Notes: generated from the sequence alone by a model not told the origin. A DNA stretch of 64,000 nt from Janibacter alkaliphilus (GCF_013408565.1 NZ_JACBZX010000001.1:1054001-1118000); one strand, 5' to 3'; positions 27,500 to 40,299 are shown, counted from the stretch's first letter. Numbers and translations are program-made.

Positions 27500-28633
27500 G
27501 TGAAGTTCCGCGTCGAGCGAGATGTGCTGGCCGAGGCCGTCACCTGGGTGGCCCGTGGTCTGCCCGCCCGGCCGCCGGTCCCGGTGCTGGCCGGGGTCCT
27601 GCTCGAGGCCGCCGACGACGGCACCCTGACGCTCTCCGCCTTCGACTACGAGGTCTCGGCCCGGATCTCCGTCCCGGCCGAGGTCTCGCAGAGCGGCACC
27701 GTGCTCGTGCTGGGACGACTGCTGGCCGACATCTCCCGGAACCTGCCGAACCAGCCGGTCGAGGTCACCGCCGAGGGCAGCAAGGTGCAGGTCACCTGCG
27801 GCAGCTCGCGCTTCGCCCTGCTGCAGATGCCGGCGCAGGAGTACCCGACCCTGCCCAGCTCGCCGGAGGGCAGCGGCAGCATCGACGGCTCGCTCTTCAC
27901 CCAGGCGGTGCAGCAGGTGCAGGTCGCCGCGGACCGCGGCGACACCCTGCCGATCCTCACCGGCGTCCGGGTCGAGGTCGAGGGCGAGACGATCACCCTG
28001 CTGGCCACCGACCGCTACCGGCTGGCGATGCGTGAGCTGGCGTGGAGCCCGAACGCCGCCGACGCCAGCCATGTCGCGCTCATCCCGGCGCGCACCCTCT
28101 CCGACACCGCCAAGGCGCTCGGCGCGGCCGGCTCCATCGACGTCGCCTTCGGCGGTGCCGCCGGCGGTGACGGGCTGGTCGGCTTCGAGGCCGGTCAGCG
28201 ACGCACCACCACCCGGCTGCTCGACGGCGAGTACCCCAAGGTCGCCAAGATCTTCCCGACGAGCAGCGAGACCGAGGCGGTCATCGACACCCACGCGCTC
28301 ACCGAGGCGGTCAAGCGGGTGGCGCTCGTCGCCGAGCGCAACACCCCTGTGCGGCTGCGCTTCGGCGATGGTCAGGTGGCCATCGAGGCCGGCACCGGGG
28401 ACGACGCCCAGGCCTCCGAGGCGGTCGAGGCGACCGTGCAGGGCCCGGAGCTCGAGATCGCCTTCAACCCCGGCTACCTGCTCGACGGGCTCGGGGCGCT
28501 GGGCACCACCTTCGCCCGGATGTCCTTCACCGCCCCGCTGAAGCCGGCGATGATCACCGGTCAGGAGTCGGCGGACGCCGAGGTCGACACCACCTACCGC
28601 TACGTCCTGCAGCCGGTCCGCCTGGCCGGCTGA
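27500..28633 (+). CDS. dnaN: DNA polymerase III beta sliding clamp
   Basis: 377 residues from GTG 27500, behind AAGGGTAGG. It has three repeated clamp domains, beginning MKFRVERDVLAEAVTWVARGLPARPPVPVLAG. The second is marked by LPILTGVRVEVEGETITLLATDRYRLAMREL, and the end is YRYVLQPVRL, where the protein-binding pocket lies. It tethers polymerase to DNA. The gene has its own promoter candidate and is followed 52 bases later by gnd. Confidence 0.98.
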   Translation: MKFRVERDVLAEAVTWVARGLPARPPVPVLAGVLLEAADDGTLTLSAFDYEVSARISVPAEVSQSGTVLVLGRLLADISRNLPNQPVEVTAEGSKVQVTCGSSRFALLQMPAQEYPTLPSSPEGSGSIDGSLFTQAVQQVQVAADRGDTLPILTGVRVEVEGETITLLATDRYRLAMRELAWSPNAADASHVALIPARTLSDTAKALGAAGSIDVAFGGAAGGDGLVGFEAGQRRTTTRLLDGEYPKVAKIFPTSSETEAVIDTHALTEAVKRVALVAERNTPVRLRFGDGQVAIEAGTGDDAQASEAVEATVQGPELEIAFNPGYLLDGLGALGTTFARMSFTAPLKPAMITGQESADAEVDTTYRYVLQPVRLAG

Positions 28634-28685
28634 GCCGGACGGCCGTACCACCACCGCGCGAGACCAACCGACGAAGGGGACTGCC

Positions 28686-29777
28686 ATGCAGCTGGGTCTG
28701 ATCGGACTGGGCAAGATGGGCGGGAACATGCGCGAGCGCATCCGCCGGGCCGGGCACGAGGTGATCGGCTACGACCGTGACCCGGAGGTCAGCGACGTCG
28801 CCTCGGTGCAGGAGATGATCGACGGCCTGCAGGCGCCGCGCACGGTGTGGGTCATGGTGCCGGCCGGGGAGATCACCCGGTCGGTGATCGCCGACCTCGC
28901 CGACCGGCTCGACGAGGGCGACCTCGTCATCGACGGCGGCAACAGCCGCTTCACCGACGACTTCGAGCACGCGGAGGTGCTCGGCGAGCAGGGCGTCGGC
29001 TACCTCGACTGCGGCGTCTCCGGCGGCATCTGGGGCCTGGAGAACGGCTACGGCCTCATGGTCGGTGGCGACACCCCGCTGGTCGAGCGGGCGATGCCGG
29101 TCTTCGACGCGCTGCGTCCGGAGGGGCCGCGCGACGAGGGCTTCGTCCACGCCGGGGCGGTCGGTGCCGGTCACTACACCAAGATGGTGCACAACGGCAT
29201 CGAGTACGGCCTCATGCACGCCTACGCCGAGGGCTACGAGCTGCTGGCGAAGAAGGACATCGTCACCGACGTGCCCGGGGCCTTCAAGGCGTGGAGCCGC
29301 GGCACCGTGGTCCGCTCGTGGCTGCTCGACCTCATGGTCGCCGCCCTCGAGGCCGACCCCACCCTCGAGGACGTCTCGGACTACACCGCCGACTCCGGGG
29401 AGGGCCGCTGGACCGTCGAGGAGGCCATCGAGCTGGCCGTGCCGATGCCGGTCATCTCCGCCTCGCTCTTCGCCCGCTTCGCCTCCCGACAGCAGTCCAG
29501 CCCGGCGATGCAGGCCGTCGCCGCGCTGCGCGGCCAGTTCGGCGGGCACCAGGTCATGACCGTCGCCGAGGGTCAGGAGCTGCGGGCCGAGGCGACGAAG
29601 GGGGTGACGTCGCCGACCGCGTCGCGCGAGCAGGAGGCCAAGAAGATCACCGGGTCCACGGACGCCTCGTCGGTGCAGGCAGAGGGCGCCCGAGCGGCGA
29701 GCGCCGGCCCGTCGTCGGGGTCCGGCAGCACGGGCGAGTCCTCCGGTCCCACGTCGGGGACCGGCTCCACCGGCTGA
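28686..29777 (+). CDS. gnd: 6-phosphogluconate dehydrogenase (decarboxylating, short NAD-type family)
   Basis: 363 residues from ATG 28686. It oxidises and decarboxylates 6-phosphogluconate to ribulose 5-phosphate. An N-terminal dinucleotide fold opens MQLGLIGLGKMGGNMRERI. DGGNSRFTDD and CGVSGGIWGLENGYGLMVGG form the substrate region, and KMVHNGIEYGLMHAYAEGYELL carries the catalytic Lys and Asn. Residues 1-305 are the usual length of the short type. A further 55 residues of Ser/Gly/Thr-rich tail (308-363) are extra. Its place between dnaN and recF is common in Actinobacteria. Confidence 0.95.
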   Translation: MQLGLIGLGKMGGNMRERIRRAGHEVIGYDRDPEVSDVASVQEMIDGLQAPRTVWVMVPAGEITRSVIADLADRLDEGDLVIDGGNSRFTDDFEHAEVLGEQGVGYLDCGVSGGIWGLENGYGLMVGGDTPLVERAMPVFDALRPEGPRDEGFVHAGAVGAGHYTKMVHNGIEYGLMHAYAEGYELLAKKDIVTDVPGAFKAWSRGTVVRSWLLDLMVAALEADPTLEDVSDYTADSGEGRWTVEEAIELAVPMPVISASLFARFASRQQSSPAMQAVAALRGQFGGHQVMTVAEGQELRAEATKGVTSPTASREQEAKKITGSTDASSVQAEGARAASAGPSSGSGSTGESSGPTSGTGSTG

Positions 29778-29795
29778 GCGGGGCACCCCTTCGCG

Positions 29796-30992
29796 ATGCA
29801 CGTCCGTCACCTCACGGTCGGCGACTTCCGCAGCTACGTCTCGGCCGACCTGCCGCTCGCGCCGGGGGTGAGCACCCTGGTCGGGCTCAACGGGCAGGGC
29901 AAGACCAACCTCGCCGAGGCGATCGGCTACGTCGCCTCGCTGTCCAGCCACCGGGTGGCGACCGACGCGCCGCTCGTCCGCTTCGGCGCGCAGCGGGCCG
30001 TCGTGCGGGCGGCGGTCGTGCGCGACGGCCGGGAGAGCCTCGTCGAGCTGGAGATCACGCCGGGTCGGGCCAACCGGGCCCGGCTCAACCGGGCGCCGCT
30101 GACCCGTCCGCGCGACGTCCTCGGCACCCTGCGGACGGTGCTCTTCGCACCGGAGGACCTGGCGCTGGTCAAGGGTGAGCCCGGCGAGCGGCGGCGCTTC
30201 CTCGACGAGCTGCTGGTGCAGCGCCAGCCGCGCTGGGCGGGGGTGCGCAGCGACTACGAGAAGATCCTCAAGCAGCGCGGCGCGCTGCTGCGCTCGGCCC
30301 AGCCGGTCCTCTCCCGCCGCGGTCGCGGTCGGGGCCGCACCCCGGAGGGGGTCGACCCCGCCGAGGCGCGGGCCGACGCGCTGCGCACCCTGGACATCTG
30401 GGACGAGCACCTGGCCACCGTCGGCAGCCGGCTGCTCTACGCCCGGCTGCGGCTGCTGCGCGACCTCGTCCCGCACCTGGTCGCGGCCTACCAGGAGGTC
30501 AGCGCCAACCAGGCCGCGGTCACCGCGGTCTACCGCTCGTCGCTGCACGAGCAGGCGGCCGCGGCGGTCGCCGACGGTGAGGTGCCCGAGCCGGAGCGGC
30601 TGCACGAGCTGATCCTGGAGAGCCTGGCCCAGGTCCGCGAGCAGGAGATCGAGCGCGGGGTCACCCTCGTCGGGCCGCACCGCGACGACGTCGTGCTGGG
30701 CCTGGGCGAGATGCCGGCGAAGGGGTACGCCAGCCACGGTGAGTCCTGGTCCTTCGCCCTGGGGCTGCGGCTGGCGGCCTACCAGCTGCTGCGGCACGAC
30801 CTCGGCGACGACCCGGTGCTCGTCCTCGACGACGTCTTCGCCGAGCTGGACTCGGGGCGCCGCGAGCGCCTGGCCGGGCTGATCGCCGACTGCGAGCAGG
30901 TGCTGGTCACGGCGGCGGTCAGCGAGGACGTCCCGGAGGCGCTCGCCGGCGCCCGCTTCGACGTGACCCTCGGCGAGGTGAGACCGGGGTGA
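29796..30992 (+). CDS. recF: DNA replication and repair protein RecF
   Basis: 398 residues. An SMC-like ATPase that loads RecA at gapped [45 protein letters not shown] contains Walker A near residues 30-40. The ABC-type signature region is [21 protein letters not shown], and the Walker [20 protein letters not shown] is near the C-terminus. The gene starts 18 bases after gnd and overlaps dciA by GTGA. Confidence 0.97.
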   Translation: MHVRHLTVGDFRSYVSADLPLAPGVSTLVGLNGQGKTNLAEAIGYVASLSSHRVATDAPLVRFGAQRAVVRAAVVRDGRESLVELEITPGRANRARLNRAPLTRPRDVLGTLRTVLFAPEDLALVKGEPGERRRFLDELLVQRQPRWAGVRSDYEKILKQRGALLRSAQPVLSRRGRGRGRTPEGVDPAEARADALRTLDIWDEHLATVGSRLLYARLRLLRDLVPHLVAAYQEVSANQAAVTAVYRSSLHEQAAAAVADGEVPEPERLHELILESLAQVREQEIERGVTLVGPHRDDVVLGLGEMPAKGYASHGESWSFALGLRLAAYQLLRHDLGDDPVLVLDDVFAELDSGRRERLAGLIADCEQVLVTAAVSEDVPEALAGARFDVTLGEVRPG

Positions 30993-31588
30993 GCCAGCAG
31001 CCGCCGGACGGCGAGGAGGTGTCCTCGGATCCCGCCACCGCTGGTGCCTCGACCGGCGGTGGCCTGGCCGGTGACGAGGCCCCGGACTCGTCGGTGGCCG
31101 ACGCCGCGGCGGACGCGCTGCGCCGCGCAAGGGCCGGTGCCCGGGCGAAGGGGTTGCGCCCCGGGACCCGGCCGCGTCCTCGACGGCGGCCGCGGGCCGA
31201 CGCCGACCCCACCGTCTCGACGGGCCGGGACCGTGATCCGGCGCTGCTCGGGGACCAGGTGGAGCGGATCGTCGGCGATCGTGGCTGGGGCACCGACGTC
31301 GCCGTGGGTCAGGTGATGGGGCGGTGGGCCGAGATCGTCGGCCGCGAGATCGCCGAGCACGCGACCCCGGTGACCTTCGAGGGTGGGGTGCTTACGGTGC
31401 GGGCCGACTCGACCGCCTGGGCCACCCAGATCCGGTGGCTCAGCGCCTCGCTGCTGCAGAGGATCGACGAGGCGATCGGCGCCGGGCAGGTGAGCGAGAT
31501 CCGGGTGCACGGGCCGAGCGCGCCGTCCTGGAGCAAGGGGCCGCGGCGCACCACCGGCGGTCGCGGTCCGCGGGACACCTACGGCTGA
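30989..31588 (+). CDS. dciA: DciA-family protein (DUF721), probable replicative helicase loader factor
   Basis: 199 residues from GTG 30989, overlapping the recF stop. The DUF721 core is [72 protein letters not shown] (about residues 108-180), preceded by an Ala/Arg-rich disordered part. DciA proteins interact with DnaB helicase where DnaC-type loaders are missing. The recF-dciA-gyrB order is typical (Rv0004). Confidence 0.92.
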   Translation: MSQQPPDGEEVSSDPATAGASTGGGLAGDEAPDSSVADAAADALRRARAGARAKGLRPGTRPRPRRRPRADADPTVSTGRDRDPALLGDQVERIVGDRGWGTDVAVGQVMGRWAEIVGREIAEHATPVTFEGGVLTVRADSTAWATQIRWLSASLLQRIDEAIGAGQVSEIRVHGPSAPSWSKGPRRTTGGRGPRDTYG

Positions 31589-31684
31589 GCCGCTGGCCCA
31601 GGACGGGCACGGCCGGCTGTGGCATCGTGGGGCGGCGGCCGGCCCGTGGGCCGGCCCCGCACGCAAGCCCACGAAGGACGACGT

Positions 31685-32845
31685 ATGAGCACGCGCGACG
31701 AGCACGGCGAGGAGCCCGGCGAGGGCACCGACGCCTTCGACGCCCTCTTCGGGGCGGCCGACACCGACGAGGTGGCCCCGTTGAGTGCCTCGGAGGACGC
31801 GAGCCGGCGGTCCACCTCGGCGTCGGACGAGTCCGGTAGCGCCGAGGATGCCGGTCCGGACCAGCCTGGCCCGGACGAGCCTGGCGCGGACCCGGGTTCG
31901 GCAGACCCGGGTTCGGCAGACCCGGGTCCGGCAGACCCGGCCGAGGTGCCCACCCGGGCCGTCCCCACCCAGCCCCAGTCCGGCGAGCCGGCCGACGACC
32001 GTGGGGCCGACTTCGACAGCGTGCCCTCCGGCTGGTGGAGCGAGCCGTCGGAGCCGCACGGTCGTGCTGCGCCGGGATACGGCGGCACCACCGCCGGGGG
32101 TGCGGCCGGACCGGACCAGGCGGCTGCCGGACCCGGCGGCGGGTACCCGGCGGCCGGTCACGGGGGCGGCTACCCGGGGTACGACGCTGCAGCGGCGGGA
32201 GGTGGCTACGCGGTGGGCTCGTACGCCTACGGCGCGCCGCACGGCGGCCACCCGGGCGGTCCCCACGGTGGTCCTCAGGGCAGCCAGTACGGCGGTCCGG
32301 GTCATCCGGGCGCGGGTGGTCAGTCCGCTCACCCGGGCTACGCGGGTCCGCCGCCACGCCGTCGCGGGCTCTCCCCGCTCGCCCTGATCGCGCTGCTCGT
32401 CGTCGGGGTGCTCGTCGGCGCCCTGGTGATGCTCGGGATCATCCGCTACAGCGGCGACGACCCCGCCCCGACGGCGGGCGAGACGGTGACCACCACCGAG
32501 ACGGGCGAGCCGCCGACCAGTTCGGAGCAGCCGAGCGAGGAGACCACCTCCAGCAGCTCGTCCAGCTCCACGAGCACCCCCACCCGCAGCGGGGAGCTGC
32601 CCTCGGGCGCGACCGCCTGCGCCAGCGCGGTCGAGGGCACCGCGGTGGCCCGGGGCAACGACGTGACCAGCTGCGCCTTCGCCACCGAGGTGCGTGAGGC
32701 CTACCTGGACCAGCAGCCGGACGGCGGCGACGTCGAGGTGCGGGTGGTCAGCCCGGTGACCGACGAGAGCTACACGATGAGGTGCACGGGACGTACGGTG
32801 ACGGTGTGCACCGGAGGGAACAACGCCGTCGTCTACCTCTACTGA
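31685..32845 (+). CDS. Membrane protein with Gly/Pro-rich cytoplasmic region and small cysteine-containing outer domain
   Basis: 386 residues from ATG 31685. Residues 1-215 are disordered: an acidic start, a PGSADPGSADPG-type repeat, a GWWSEP motif and a Gly/Tyr/His/Pro-rich stretch. One membrane helix (SPLALIALLVVGVLVGALVMLGII, about 233-255) follows, then a Ser/Thr stalk and a C-terminal domain of about 70 residues with four cysteines (TACASAV, SCAFAT, MRCTG, TVCTGG) that could form two disulfides. The family is not recognised. The overall plan resembles envelope sensors or wall-linked proteins. It overlaps the next gene by about 40 bases. Confidence 0.82.
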   Translation: MSTRDEHGEEPGEGTDAFDALFGAADTDEVAPLSASEDASRRSTSASDESGSAEDAGPDQPGPDEPGADPGSADPGSADPGPADPAEVPTRAVPTQPQSGEPADDRGADFDSVPSGWWSEPSEPHGRAAPGYGGTTAGGAAGPDQAAAGPGGGYPAAGHGGGYPGYDAAAAGGGYAVGSYAYGAPHGGHPGGPHGGPQGSQYGGPGHPGAGGQSAHPGYAGPPPRRRGLSPLALIALLVVGVLVGALVMLGIIRYSGDDPAPTAGETVTTTETGEPPTSSEQPSEETTSSSSSSSTSTPTRSGELPSGATACASAVEGTAVARGNDVTSCAFATEVREAYLDQQPDGGDVEVRVVSPVTDESYTMRCTGRTVTVCTGGNNAVVYLY

Positions 32846-33723
32846 CGTCACGGCGCTGGCTGGTCCCGATCGCGGCGCTGTCGCTGGCGGCGTGCTCCGG
32901 CGGCGAGGCGGCTGACGACGACGGGACGAGCGGCCCGTCGGGGGCCCAGTCGGTGAGCTCGACCCCGAGCCCGACGACGGGGCTGCCCACCGCCCTGCAG
33001 CGGGACCTGGAGCAGGTGGCCGGCAGGTATGCGGATGAGCAGGTGGCCGTCGCGGTGCTGCCGGTCGGGGCCGACGCCGACCGCGAGGTCGAGGTGGTCG
33101 CCGACGCCGACCCGGAGCGCCTCTTCGGCTGGTCCACGACGAAGGTGCCGGTCGCGCTGGCCGCCGACCGGGCGGCCGACGAGACGAGCGCGCCCACCAT
33201 CACCGCGGACACCGAGCTGGCGCTGACGATCTCCGACAACGACGCCGCCTACCGGCTGTGGGCGACCCTCGGCGGTGGCCAGGTCTCGGCCGACGCCGTC
33301 GAGGACATTCTGCGTGAGGCCGGAGACTCCCGGACCCAGGTGCCGCCCAACGGCACGACCGAGGGGTACACCCCCTTCGGCCAGACCCGGTGGGGGATCG
33401 CCGACCAGGCCCGGTTCGCTGCCGGCCTGCCGTGCCTGGACGGGGCGAAGGCGGTCACCGGACCGATGGGTGAGATCCAGGAGAGCCAGCGGTGGGGGTT
33501 CGGTGCCGTCGACGGCGCGATCTTCAAGGGCGGCTGGGGTCCCACCGACGCCGGCTACGTCGTCCGGCAGATGGCGGTGATCCCGGACGCGGACGGTGGC
33601 CGGACGGCGGTGACCATGCAGACGGTCACCCCGACCTTCGAGGAGGGGACCGCGGTGCTCGACGAGATCGCCGCGGTGATCGCCGAGCACCAGCAGCAGC
33701 TGCCGGGCGGACGCTGCGGCTGA
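32806..33723 (+). CDS. Secreted serine hydrolase lipoprotein of the beta-lactamase/PBP-like fold
   Basis: 305 residues from GTG 32806 (GTG 32782 is the alternative; neither has a strong ribosome site). The N-terminus has Arg residues, a hydrophobic stretch and the lipobox LSLAAC. All three motifs of the penicillin-recognising fold are visible: STTK (Ser nucleophile and Lys), SDN in LTISDNDAAYRLW, and KGGW at the KTG position. The long spacing and lack of class A hallmarks make a true beta-lactamase uncertain; a peptidase, esterase or regulatory protein is equally possible. The bidirectional terminator at 33743-33784 follows. Confidence 0.83.
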   Translation: MHRREQRRRLPLLTSRRWLVPIAALSLAACSGGEAADDDGTSGPSGAQSVSSTPSPTTGLPTALQRDLEQVAGRYADEQVAVAVLPVGADADREVEVVADADPERLFGWSTTKVPVALAADRAADETSAPTITADTELALTISDNDAAYRLWATLGGGQVSADAVEDILREAGDSRTQVPPNGTTEGYTPFGQTRWGIADQARFAAGLPCLDGAKAVTGPMGEIQESQRWGFGAVDGAIFKGGWGPTDAGYVVRQMAVIPDADGGRTAVTMQTVTPTFEEGTAVLDEIAAVIAEHQQQLPGGRCG

Positions 33724-33742
33724 GCGCAGCCCGCGATCACGA

Positions 33743-33784
33743 CGAAGGGGGCGCCCCACCAGGACCGGCGGGGCGCCCCCTTCG
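33743..33784. terminator. Bidirectional terminator between convergent genes
   Basis: A perfect 15-bp stem beginning CGAAGGGGGCGCCCC with a 12-base loop, 20 bases after the plus-strand stop and 18 bases from the minus-strand stop. Confidence 0.85.
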
Positions 33785-33801
33785 AGCAGGTCGGGTGCGG
33801 C

Positions 33802-34551
33802 TCAGGCCGCGGAGAGGGACTCCGCGACGGTGCCGACGACCGAGTCGGCGGTCTCCGCGTCGCCCGCGGAGACGGTGATGATCGCGGCGCCGCTGTCCGT
33901 GGGGACGACGAGCATCCGGCCCTGCACCTCGACGCCACCCATCGGCAGCACGTAGGTGGTGTCGGTGCCGGTCCCGATCGGGGTCTCCAGGTCCTCGGTG
34001 CCCTCGACCGTGCCGCTGCTGGAGAGCTGGCTCTCGATCTGCGCGTCGGTGGGCACCTGCGGCGAGGCGATGACGTTGATGTTCGGGGTGAAGCCGTCCT
34101 CGGTCTCGCCGAGCACCACGAGGTCGGTCTGCTGGGTGATCTGCTGCAGGAACTGCTCGACGCTCACGCCCTGCGCCTCAGCGGCCGCCTCGAGCTCCGG
34201 CGGGGCCTGGTCCGGGTTCGCGGCGATCTCCTCGGCGTCGATCTGCTGCCAGCCGTCCGGCACGTCGAAGCTGACCCCGGCCTGCGCGGAGGTGACGTCG
34301 CCGGCGCCCGAGGCCGAGCCGCTCTCCTCGGAGCTGCTGGAGGAGGCGGTGTCGCTGGAGGACGCGGTGTCCTCGGACGAGCTCGACTCCGACCCGCTGG
34401 ACTCCGACCCGCTGGACTCGGCGCTGGACTCGCTGCTGGCGCTCGAGCTGCTCTCGCCCTCGCCCTCGGAGTCCGAGCCGCAGGCGGCCAGCGGGATGAT
34501 GGCGGCCGCGGCGAGCGCGGCGAAGGTCCGGGTGCGACGTGTGCGGGTCAT
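33802..34551 (-). CDS. Lipoprotein with LpqN/PsbP-like domain
   Basis: 249 residues from ATG 34551. The signal peptide MTRTRRTRTFAALAAAAI ends in the lipobox PLAACGS. A Ser/Glu/Asp-only linker covers about residues 28-85. The C-terminal 160 residues (GVSFDVPDGWQQIDAEE, INVIASPQVPTDAQ, VLPMGGVEVQGRMLVV, GTVAESL) match the pattern of the cytosolic LpqN-like trio at 2088-5135: a P-x-GW turn, an N-x-V strand and a terminal helix. It is therefore a secreted relative. No ligand or enzyme motif is seen. Confidence 0.85.
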   Translation of the reverse strand: MTRTRRTRTFAALAAAAIIPLAACGSDSEGEGESSSSASSESSAESSGSESSGSESSSSEDTASSSDTASSSSSEESGSASGAGDVTSAQAGVSFDVPDGWQQIDAEEIAANPDQAPPELEAAAEAQGVSVEQFLQQITQQTDLVVLGETEDGFTPNINVIASPQVPTDAQIESQLSSSGTVEGTEDLETPIGTGTDTTYVLPMGGVEVQGRMLVVPTDSGAAIITVSAGDAETADSVVGTVAESLSAA

Positions 34552-37010
<2,459 letters not shown>

Positions 37011-37087
37011 CGCCCCTCCCGACCCGACCGCCCTCCCCGGCCGACGGTCCCGCACGGGCCCGCGCCGACCTCGACGAAGGCAGCTGA

Positions 37088-39661
37088 ATGACCGACACCC
37101 CGCAGACTCCGCAGACCGACCGGGTCGACCCGGTCGACCTCAACATGGAGATGCAGCGCAGCTACATCGAGTACGCGATGAGCGTCATCGTCAGCCGCGC
37201 GCTGCCCGACGTCCGGGACGGGCTCAAGCCGGTGCACCGCCGGATCGTCTACGCCATGTACGACGGCGGCTACCGACCGGACCGCGGCTACAACAAGTGC
37301 TCCCGCGTGGTCGGCGACGTCATGGGCCAGTACCACCCGCACGGCGACACCGCGATCTACGACGCGATGGTCCGCCTGGTCCAGCCCTGGTCGATGCGCT
37401 ACCCGCTCATCGACGGCCAGGGCAACTTCGGCTCGGCCGGCAACGACGGCGCCGCCGCCCCGCGGTACACCGAGTGCAAGATGGCCCCGCTGGCGATGGA
37501 GCTGGTCCGGGACATCGACCAGGAGACCGTCGACTTCGTCCCCAACTACGACGGCAAGACGCTGCAGCCGGACGTGCTGCCGGCCCGCTTCCCCAACCTG
37601 CTGGTCAACGGCTCGGCCGGCATCGCCGTCGGCATGGCTACCCAGATCCCGCCGCACAACCTGCGCGAGGTGGCCGACGCGGCGCAGTGGGTGCTGCAGC
37701 ACCCGGACTCCACCCGCGAGGAGCAGCTCGAGGCGGTCATGGCCCGGATCAAGGGGCCGGACTTCCCCACCGGGGCGCTGGTCATGGGGACCCGCAGCAT
37801 CGACGAGGCCTACCGCACCGGCCGCGGCTCGATCATCATGCGCGCGGTCGTCGAGGTCGAGGAGATCCAGGGTCGCACCTGCCTGGTCGTCTCCGAGCTG
37901 CCCTACCAGGTCAACCCGGACGCGCTGGCGCAGAAGATCGCCGAGCTGACCAAGGAGGGGCGCCTCGGCGGCATCGCCGACATCCGCGACGAGACCTCCG
38001 GGCGCACCGGCCAGCGGCTGGTCATCGTGCTGCGCCGGGACGCGGTCGCCAAGGTGGTGCTCAACAACCTCTACAAGCACACCCAGCTGCAGACCACCTT
38101 CGGCGCCAACATGCTCGCCCTCGTCGACGGCGTGCCGCGCACCCTGCCGGTCTCGGCCTTCATCCGGCACTGGGTGGACCACCAGATCGACGTCATCGTG
38201 CGGCGCACCGAGTACCGGCTGCGCAAGGACGAGGCCGCCATCCACATCCTGCGCGGCTACCTCAAGGCCCTCGACATGCTCGACGAGGTGATCGCGCTGA
38301 TCCGTCGCAGCCCCACCGCCGAGGAGGCCCGCGCCGGGCTGGTCGAGCTGCTCGACATCGACGAGCTGCAGGCCCGGGCGATCCTCGACCTGCAGCTGCG
38401 CCGGCTGGCCGCGCTGGAGCGGCAGAAGATCATCGACGAGCACGACGAGATCGAGGCGCGGATCCTCGACTACCGGGACATCCTCGCCAAGCCCGAGCGG
38501 CAGCGGCAGATCGTCTCCGACGAGCTCGCCGAGATCGTCGACCGCTACGGCGACGACCGGCGCACCCAGATCATGCCCTTCGACGGCGACGTGGCGATGG
38601 AGGACCTCATCCCGCAGGAGGACGTTGTCGTGACGATCACCCGCGGCGGCTACGCCAAGCGCACCAAGGTCGAGGAGTACTCGCTCACCGGTCGCGGCGC
38701 GAAGGGGACCCGCGGGGCGCGGCTGCGCAGCGAGGACGTCATCAAGGACTTCACGACGACCTCCACCCACCACTGGCTGCTCTTCTTCACCAACCTCGGC
38801 CGGGTCTACCGGGTCAAGGCCTACGAGCTGCCCGAGGGCGCCCGTGACGGGCGCGGGCAGCACGTGGCCAACCTGCTGGCGCTGCAGCCGGACGAGGAGA
38901 TCGCCACGGTGCTGGCCGTGGAGAACTACGAGGTCTCCCCCTACCTGGTGCTGGCGACGAAGAACGGGCTGGTCAAGAAGTCCCGGCTGCCGGACTACGA
39001 CTCCCCCCGCTCCGGCGGGCTCATCGCGGTCAACCTGCGCGACGGCGACGAGCTGGTCAACGCCCAGCTGGCCTCGGCCGAGGACGACCTGCTGCTGGTC
39101 TCCCGCAAGGGCCAGTCGGTGCGCTTCCACGCCACCGACGAGATGCTGCGGCCGATGGGTCGGGCGACCAGCGGGGTCACCGGGATGAAGTTCCGCGACG
39201 CCGACTCGCTGCTGTCGATGAGCGTCATCGAGGACGGCACCGACCCGGACGTCTTCGTCGTCTTCGAGAACGGCATCGCCAAGCGCACCCGGTCCAGCGA
39301 GTGGACGGCCAAGGGCCGCGGCACGCTGGGGGTCACCGTGGCCAAGACGGGCAAGGGCGACGAGCTCGTCGGGGCCCTGACCGTGGGCGGCGACGACGAG
39401 GTCATGGTGGTCATGGCCAAGGGCAACGTGGTGCGCTCGCGGGTGGACAGCGTCGGCCTGACCGGGCGCAACACCCAGGGGGTCCGCTTCGCCACGCCGC
39501 GCTCCGGGGACGCCATCGTCACGGTGGCGCGCAACGTCGACCGTGGCCTTGCGTCGCCGGAGGACGATGAAGGGGTAGCGTCGTCCCCTGACGAGGGCGT
39601 GCCGGCGGACCAGCCGGCCGTGACGGACGAGCAGGGGACGGTCCCCGGAGGTGAGCAGTGA
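37088..39661 (+). CDS. gyrA: DNA gyrase subunit A
   Basis: 857 residues from ATG 37088. The breakage-reunion subunit. The active-site tyrosine is in [19 protein letters not shown]. The quinolone region reads [19 protein letters not shown], with Thr and Asp at the two positions often mutated in resistant strains, so it looks like a natural sensitive-type form with Thr in place of Ser. The C-terminal beta-pinwheel has repeated blades including the GyrA-box-like GRGAKGTRG. An acidic disordered tail of about 40 residues ends the protein. It overlaps the DUF3566 gene by GTGA. Confidence 0.98.
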   Translation: MTDTPQTPQTDRVDPVDLNMEMQRSYIEYAMSVIVSRALPDVRDGLKPVHRRIVYAMYDGGYRPDRGYNKCSRVVGDVMGQYHPHGDTAIYDAMVRLVQPWSMRYPLIDGQGNFGSAGNDGAAAPRYTECKMAPLAMELVRDIDQETVDFVPNYDGKTLQPDVLPARFPNLLVNGSAGIAVGMATQIPPHNLREVADAAQWVLQHPDSTREEQLEAVMARIKGPDFPTGALVMGTRSIDEAYRTGRGSIIMRAVVEVEEIQGRTCLVVSELPYQVNPDALAQKIAELTKEGRLGGIADIRDETSGRTGQRLVIVLRRDAVAKVVLNNLYKHTQLQTTFGANMLALVDGVPRTLPVSAFIRHWVDHQIDVIVRRTEYRLRKDEAAIHILRGYLKALDMLDEVIALIRRSPTAEEARAGLVELLDIDELQARAILDLQLRRLAALERQKIIDEHDEIEARILDYRDILAKPERQRQIVSDELAEIVDRYGDDRRTQIMPFDGDVAMEDLIPQEDVVVTITRGGYAKRTKVEEYSLTGRGAKGTRGARLRSEDVIKDFTTTSTHHWLLFFTNLGRVYRVKAYELPEGARDGRGQHVANLLALQPDEEIATVLAVENYEVSPYLVLATKNGLVKKSRLPDYDSPRSGGLIAVNLRDGDELVNAQLASAEDDLLLVSRKGQSVRFHATDEMLRPMGRATSGVTGMKFRDADSLLSMSVIEDGTDPDVFVVFENGIAKRTRSSEWTAKGRGTLGVTVAKTGKGDELVGALTVGGDDEVMVVMAKGNVVRSRVDSVGLTGRNTQGVRFATPRSGDAIVTVARNVDRGLASPEDDEGVASSPDEGVPADQPAVTDEQGTVPGGEQ

Positions 39662-40143
39662 GCTCGACAGGAGAATCGACGGTGGCGCGCGGCGCGGCCC
39701 CGGCGACGTCGACCTCCGGGCAGGCCCGCACGGGCGGGGCCCCGCAGCGACCGGGCGGCGGCACGCCGCGGCGGCGTCCGCGGCGGGTCAAGCTCATGGT
39801 GGCGCGGGTGGACCCCTTCTCCGCGCTGAAGGTGGGCTTCCTGCTGTCGGTGGCCATCGGCATCGCCATGGTCGTCATGACCGCGGTGCTCTGGGGGCTG
39901 ATGTCCGCGATGGGGGTCTTCGACTCGATCAACGACCTGGCCAGCCAGATCATCGGTGAGGGCTCGGGCGAGCCCTTCGACATCATGGACTTCGTCGGCT
40001 TCGGGCGGGTGCTCTCGCTGTCGGTCGTCGTGGCCGTCGTCGACGTCGTGCTGATGACCGCGATCGTCACGCTCGGCGCCTTCCTCTACAACATCGTGGC
40101 CAGCCTCGTCGGCGGGCTGAACCTCACCCTGACCGACGACTGA
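39658..40143 (+). CDS. DUF3566 membrane protein (Rv0007-type)
   Basis: 161 residues from GTG 39658, overlapping the gyrA stop, with GGAGG upstream. The N-terminal 45 residues are polar and Arg/Pro-rich ([28 protein letters not shown]). Two membrane helices follow (about 55-80 and 115-145) separated by [31 protein letters not shown], the usual DUF3566 pattern. Its function is unknown; the gene always follows gyrA in this group. Confidence 0.93.
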   Translation: MSSTGESTVARGAAPATSTSGQARTGGAPQRPGGGTPRRRPRRVKLMVARVDPFSALKVGFLLSVAIGIAMVVMTAVLWGLMSAMGVFDSINDLASQIIGEGSGEPFDIMDFVGFGRVLSLSVVVAVVDVVLMTAIVTLGAFLYNIVASLVGGLNLTLTDD

Positions 40144-40148
40144 CCGGT

Positions 40149-40178
40149 TTGGTCGCCGCTGCGGCGCTGGGGTAACCT
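40149..40178 (+). promoter_or_regulatory. tRNA-Ile promoter candidate
   Basis: -35 TTGGTC (40149-40154), an 18-base spacer and -10 TAACCT (40173-40178), 24 bases before the tRNA. Confidence 0.55.
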
Positions 40179-40201
40179 CGGGCGTCGCGTGAGCGACGCA
40201 C

Positions 40202-40275
40202 GGGCCTATAGCTCAGACGGTTAGAGCGCTTCCCTGATAAGGAAGAGGTCAGAGGTTCAAGTCCTCTTAGGCCCA
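40202..40275 (+). tRNA. ileT: tRNA-Ile (GAT)
   Basis: A 74-base cloverleaf: acceptor GGGCCTA pairs with TAGGCCC, anticodon stem CTTCC/GGAAG with loop CTGATAA (anticodon GAT), T-arm AGAGG TTCAAGT CCTCT. The 3'-CCA is not encoded and must be added by the enzyme at 5146-6612. Confidence 0.98.
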
Positions 40276-40299
40276 CCCGCACTCCCTCAGGAGACCGTG

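Noticed and set aside
31631-31656. GGCCGGCCC palindrome after dciA as a terminator
   Set aside because: The loop is only two bases for the full arms, and the element lies about 30 bases before the next start codon; evidence is too weak to list.
37300-37450. Quinolone-resistance mutation in GyrA
   Set aside because: Thr at the Ser83-equivalent position is a natural variant in other bacteria and Asp87-equivalent is intact, so resistance cannot be claimed from sequence alone.
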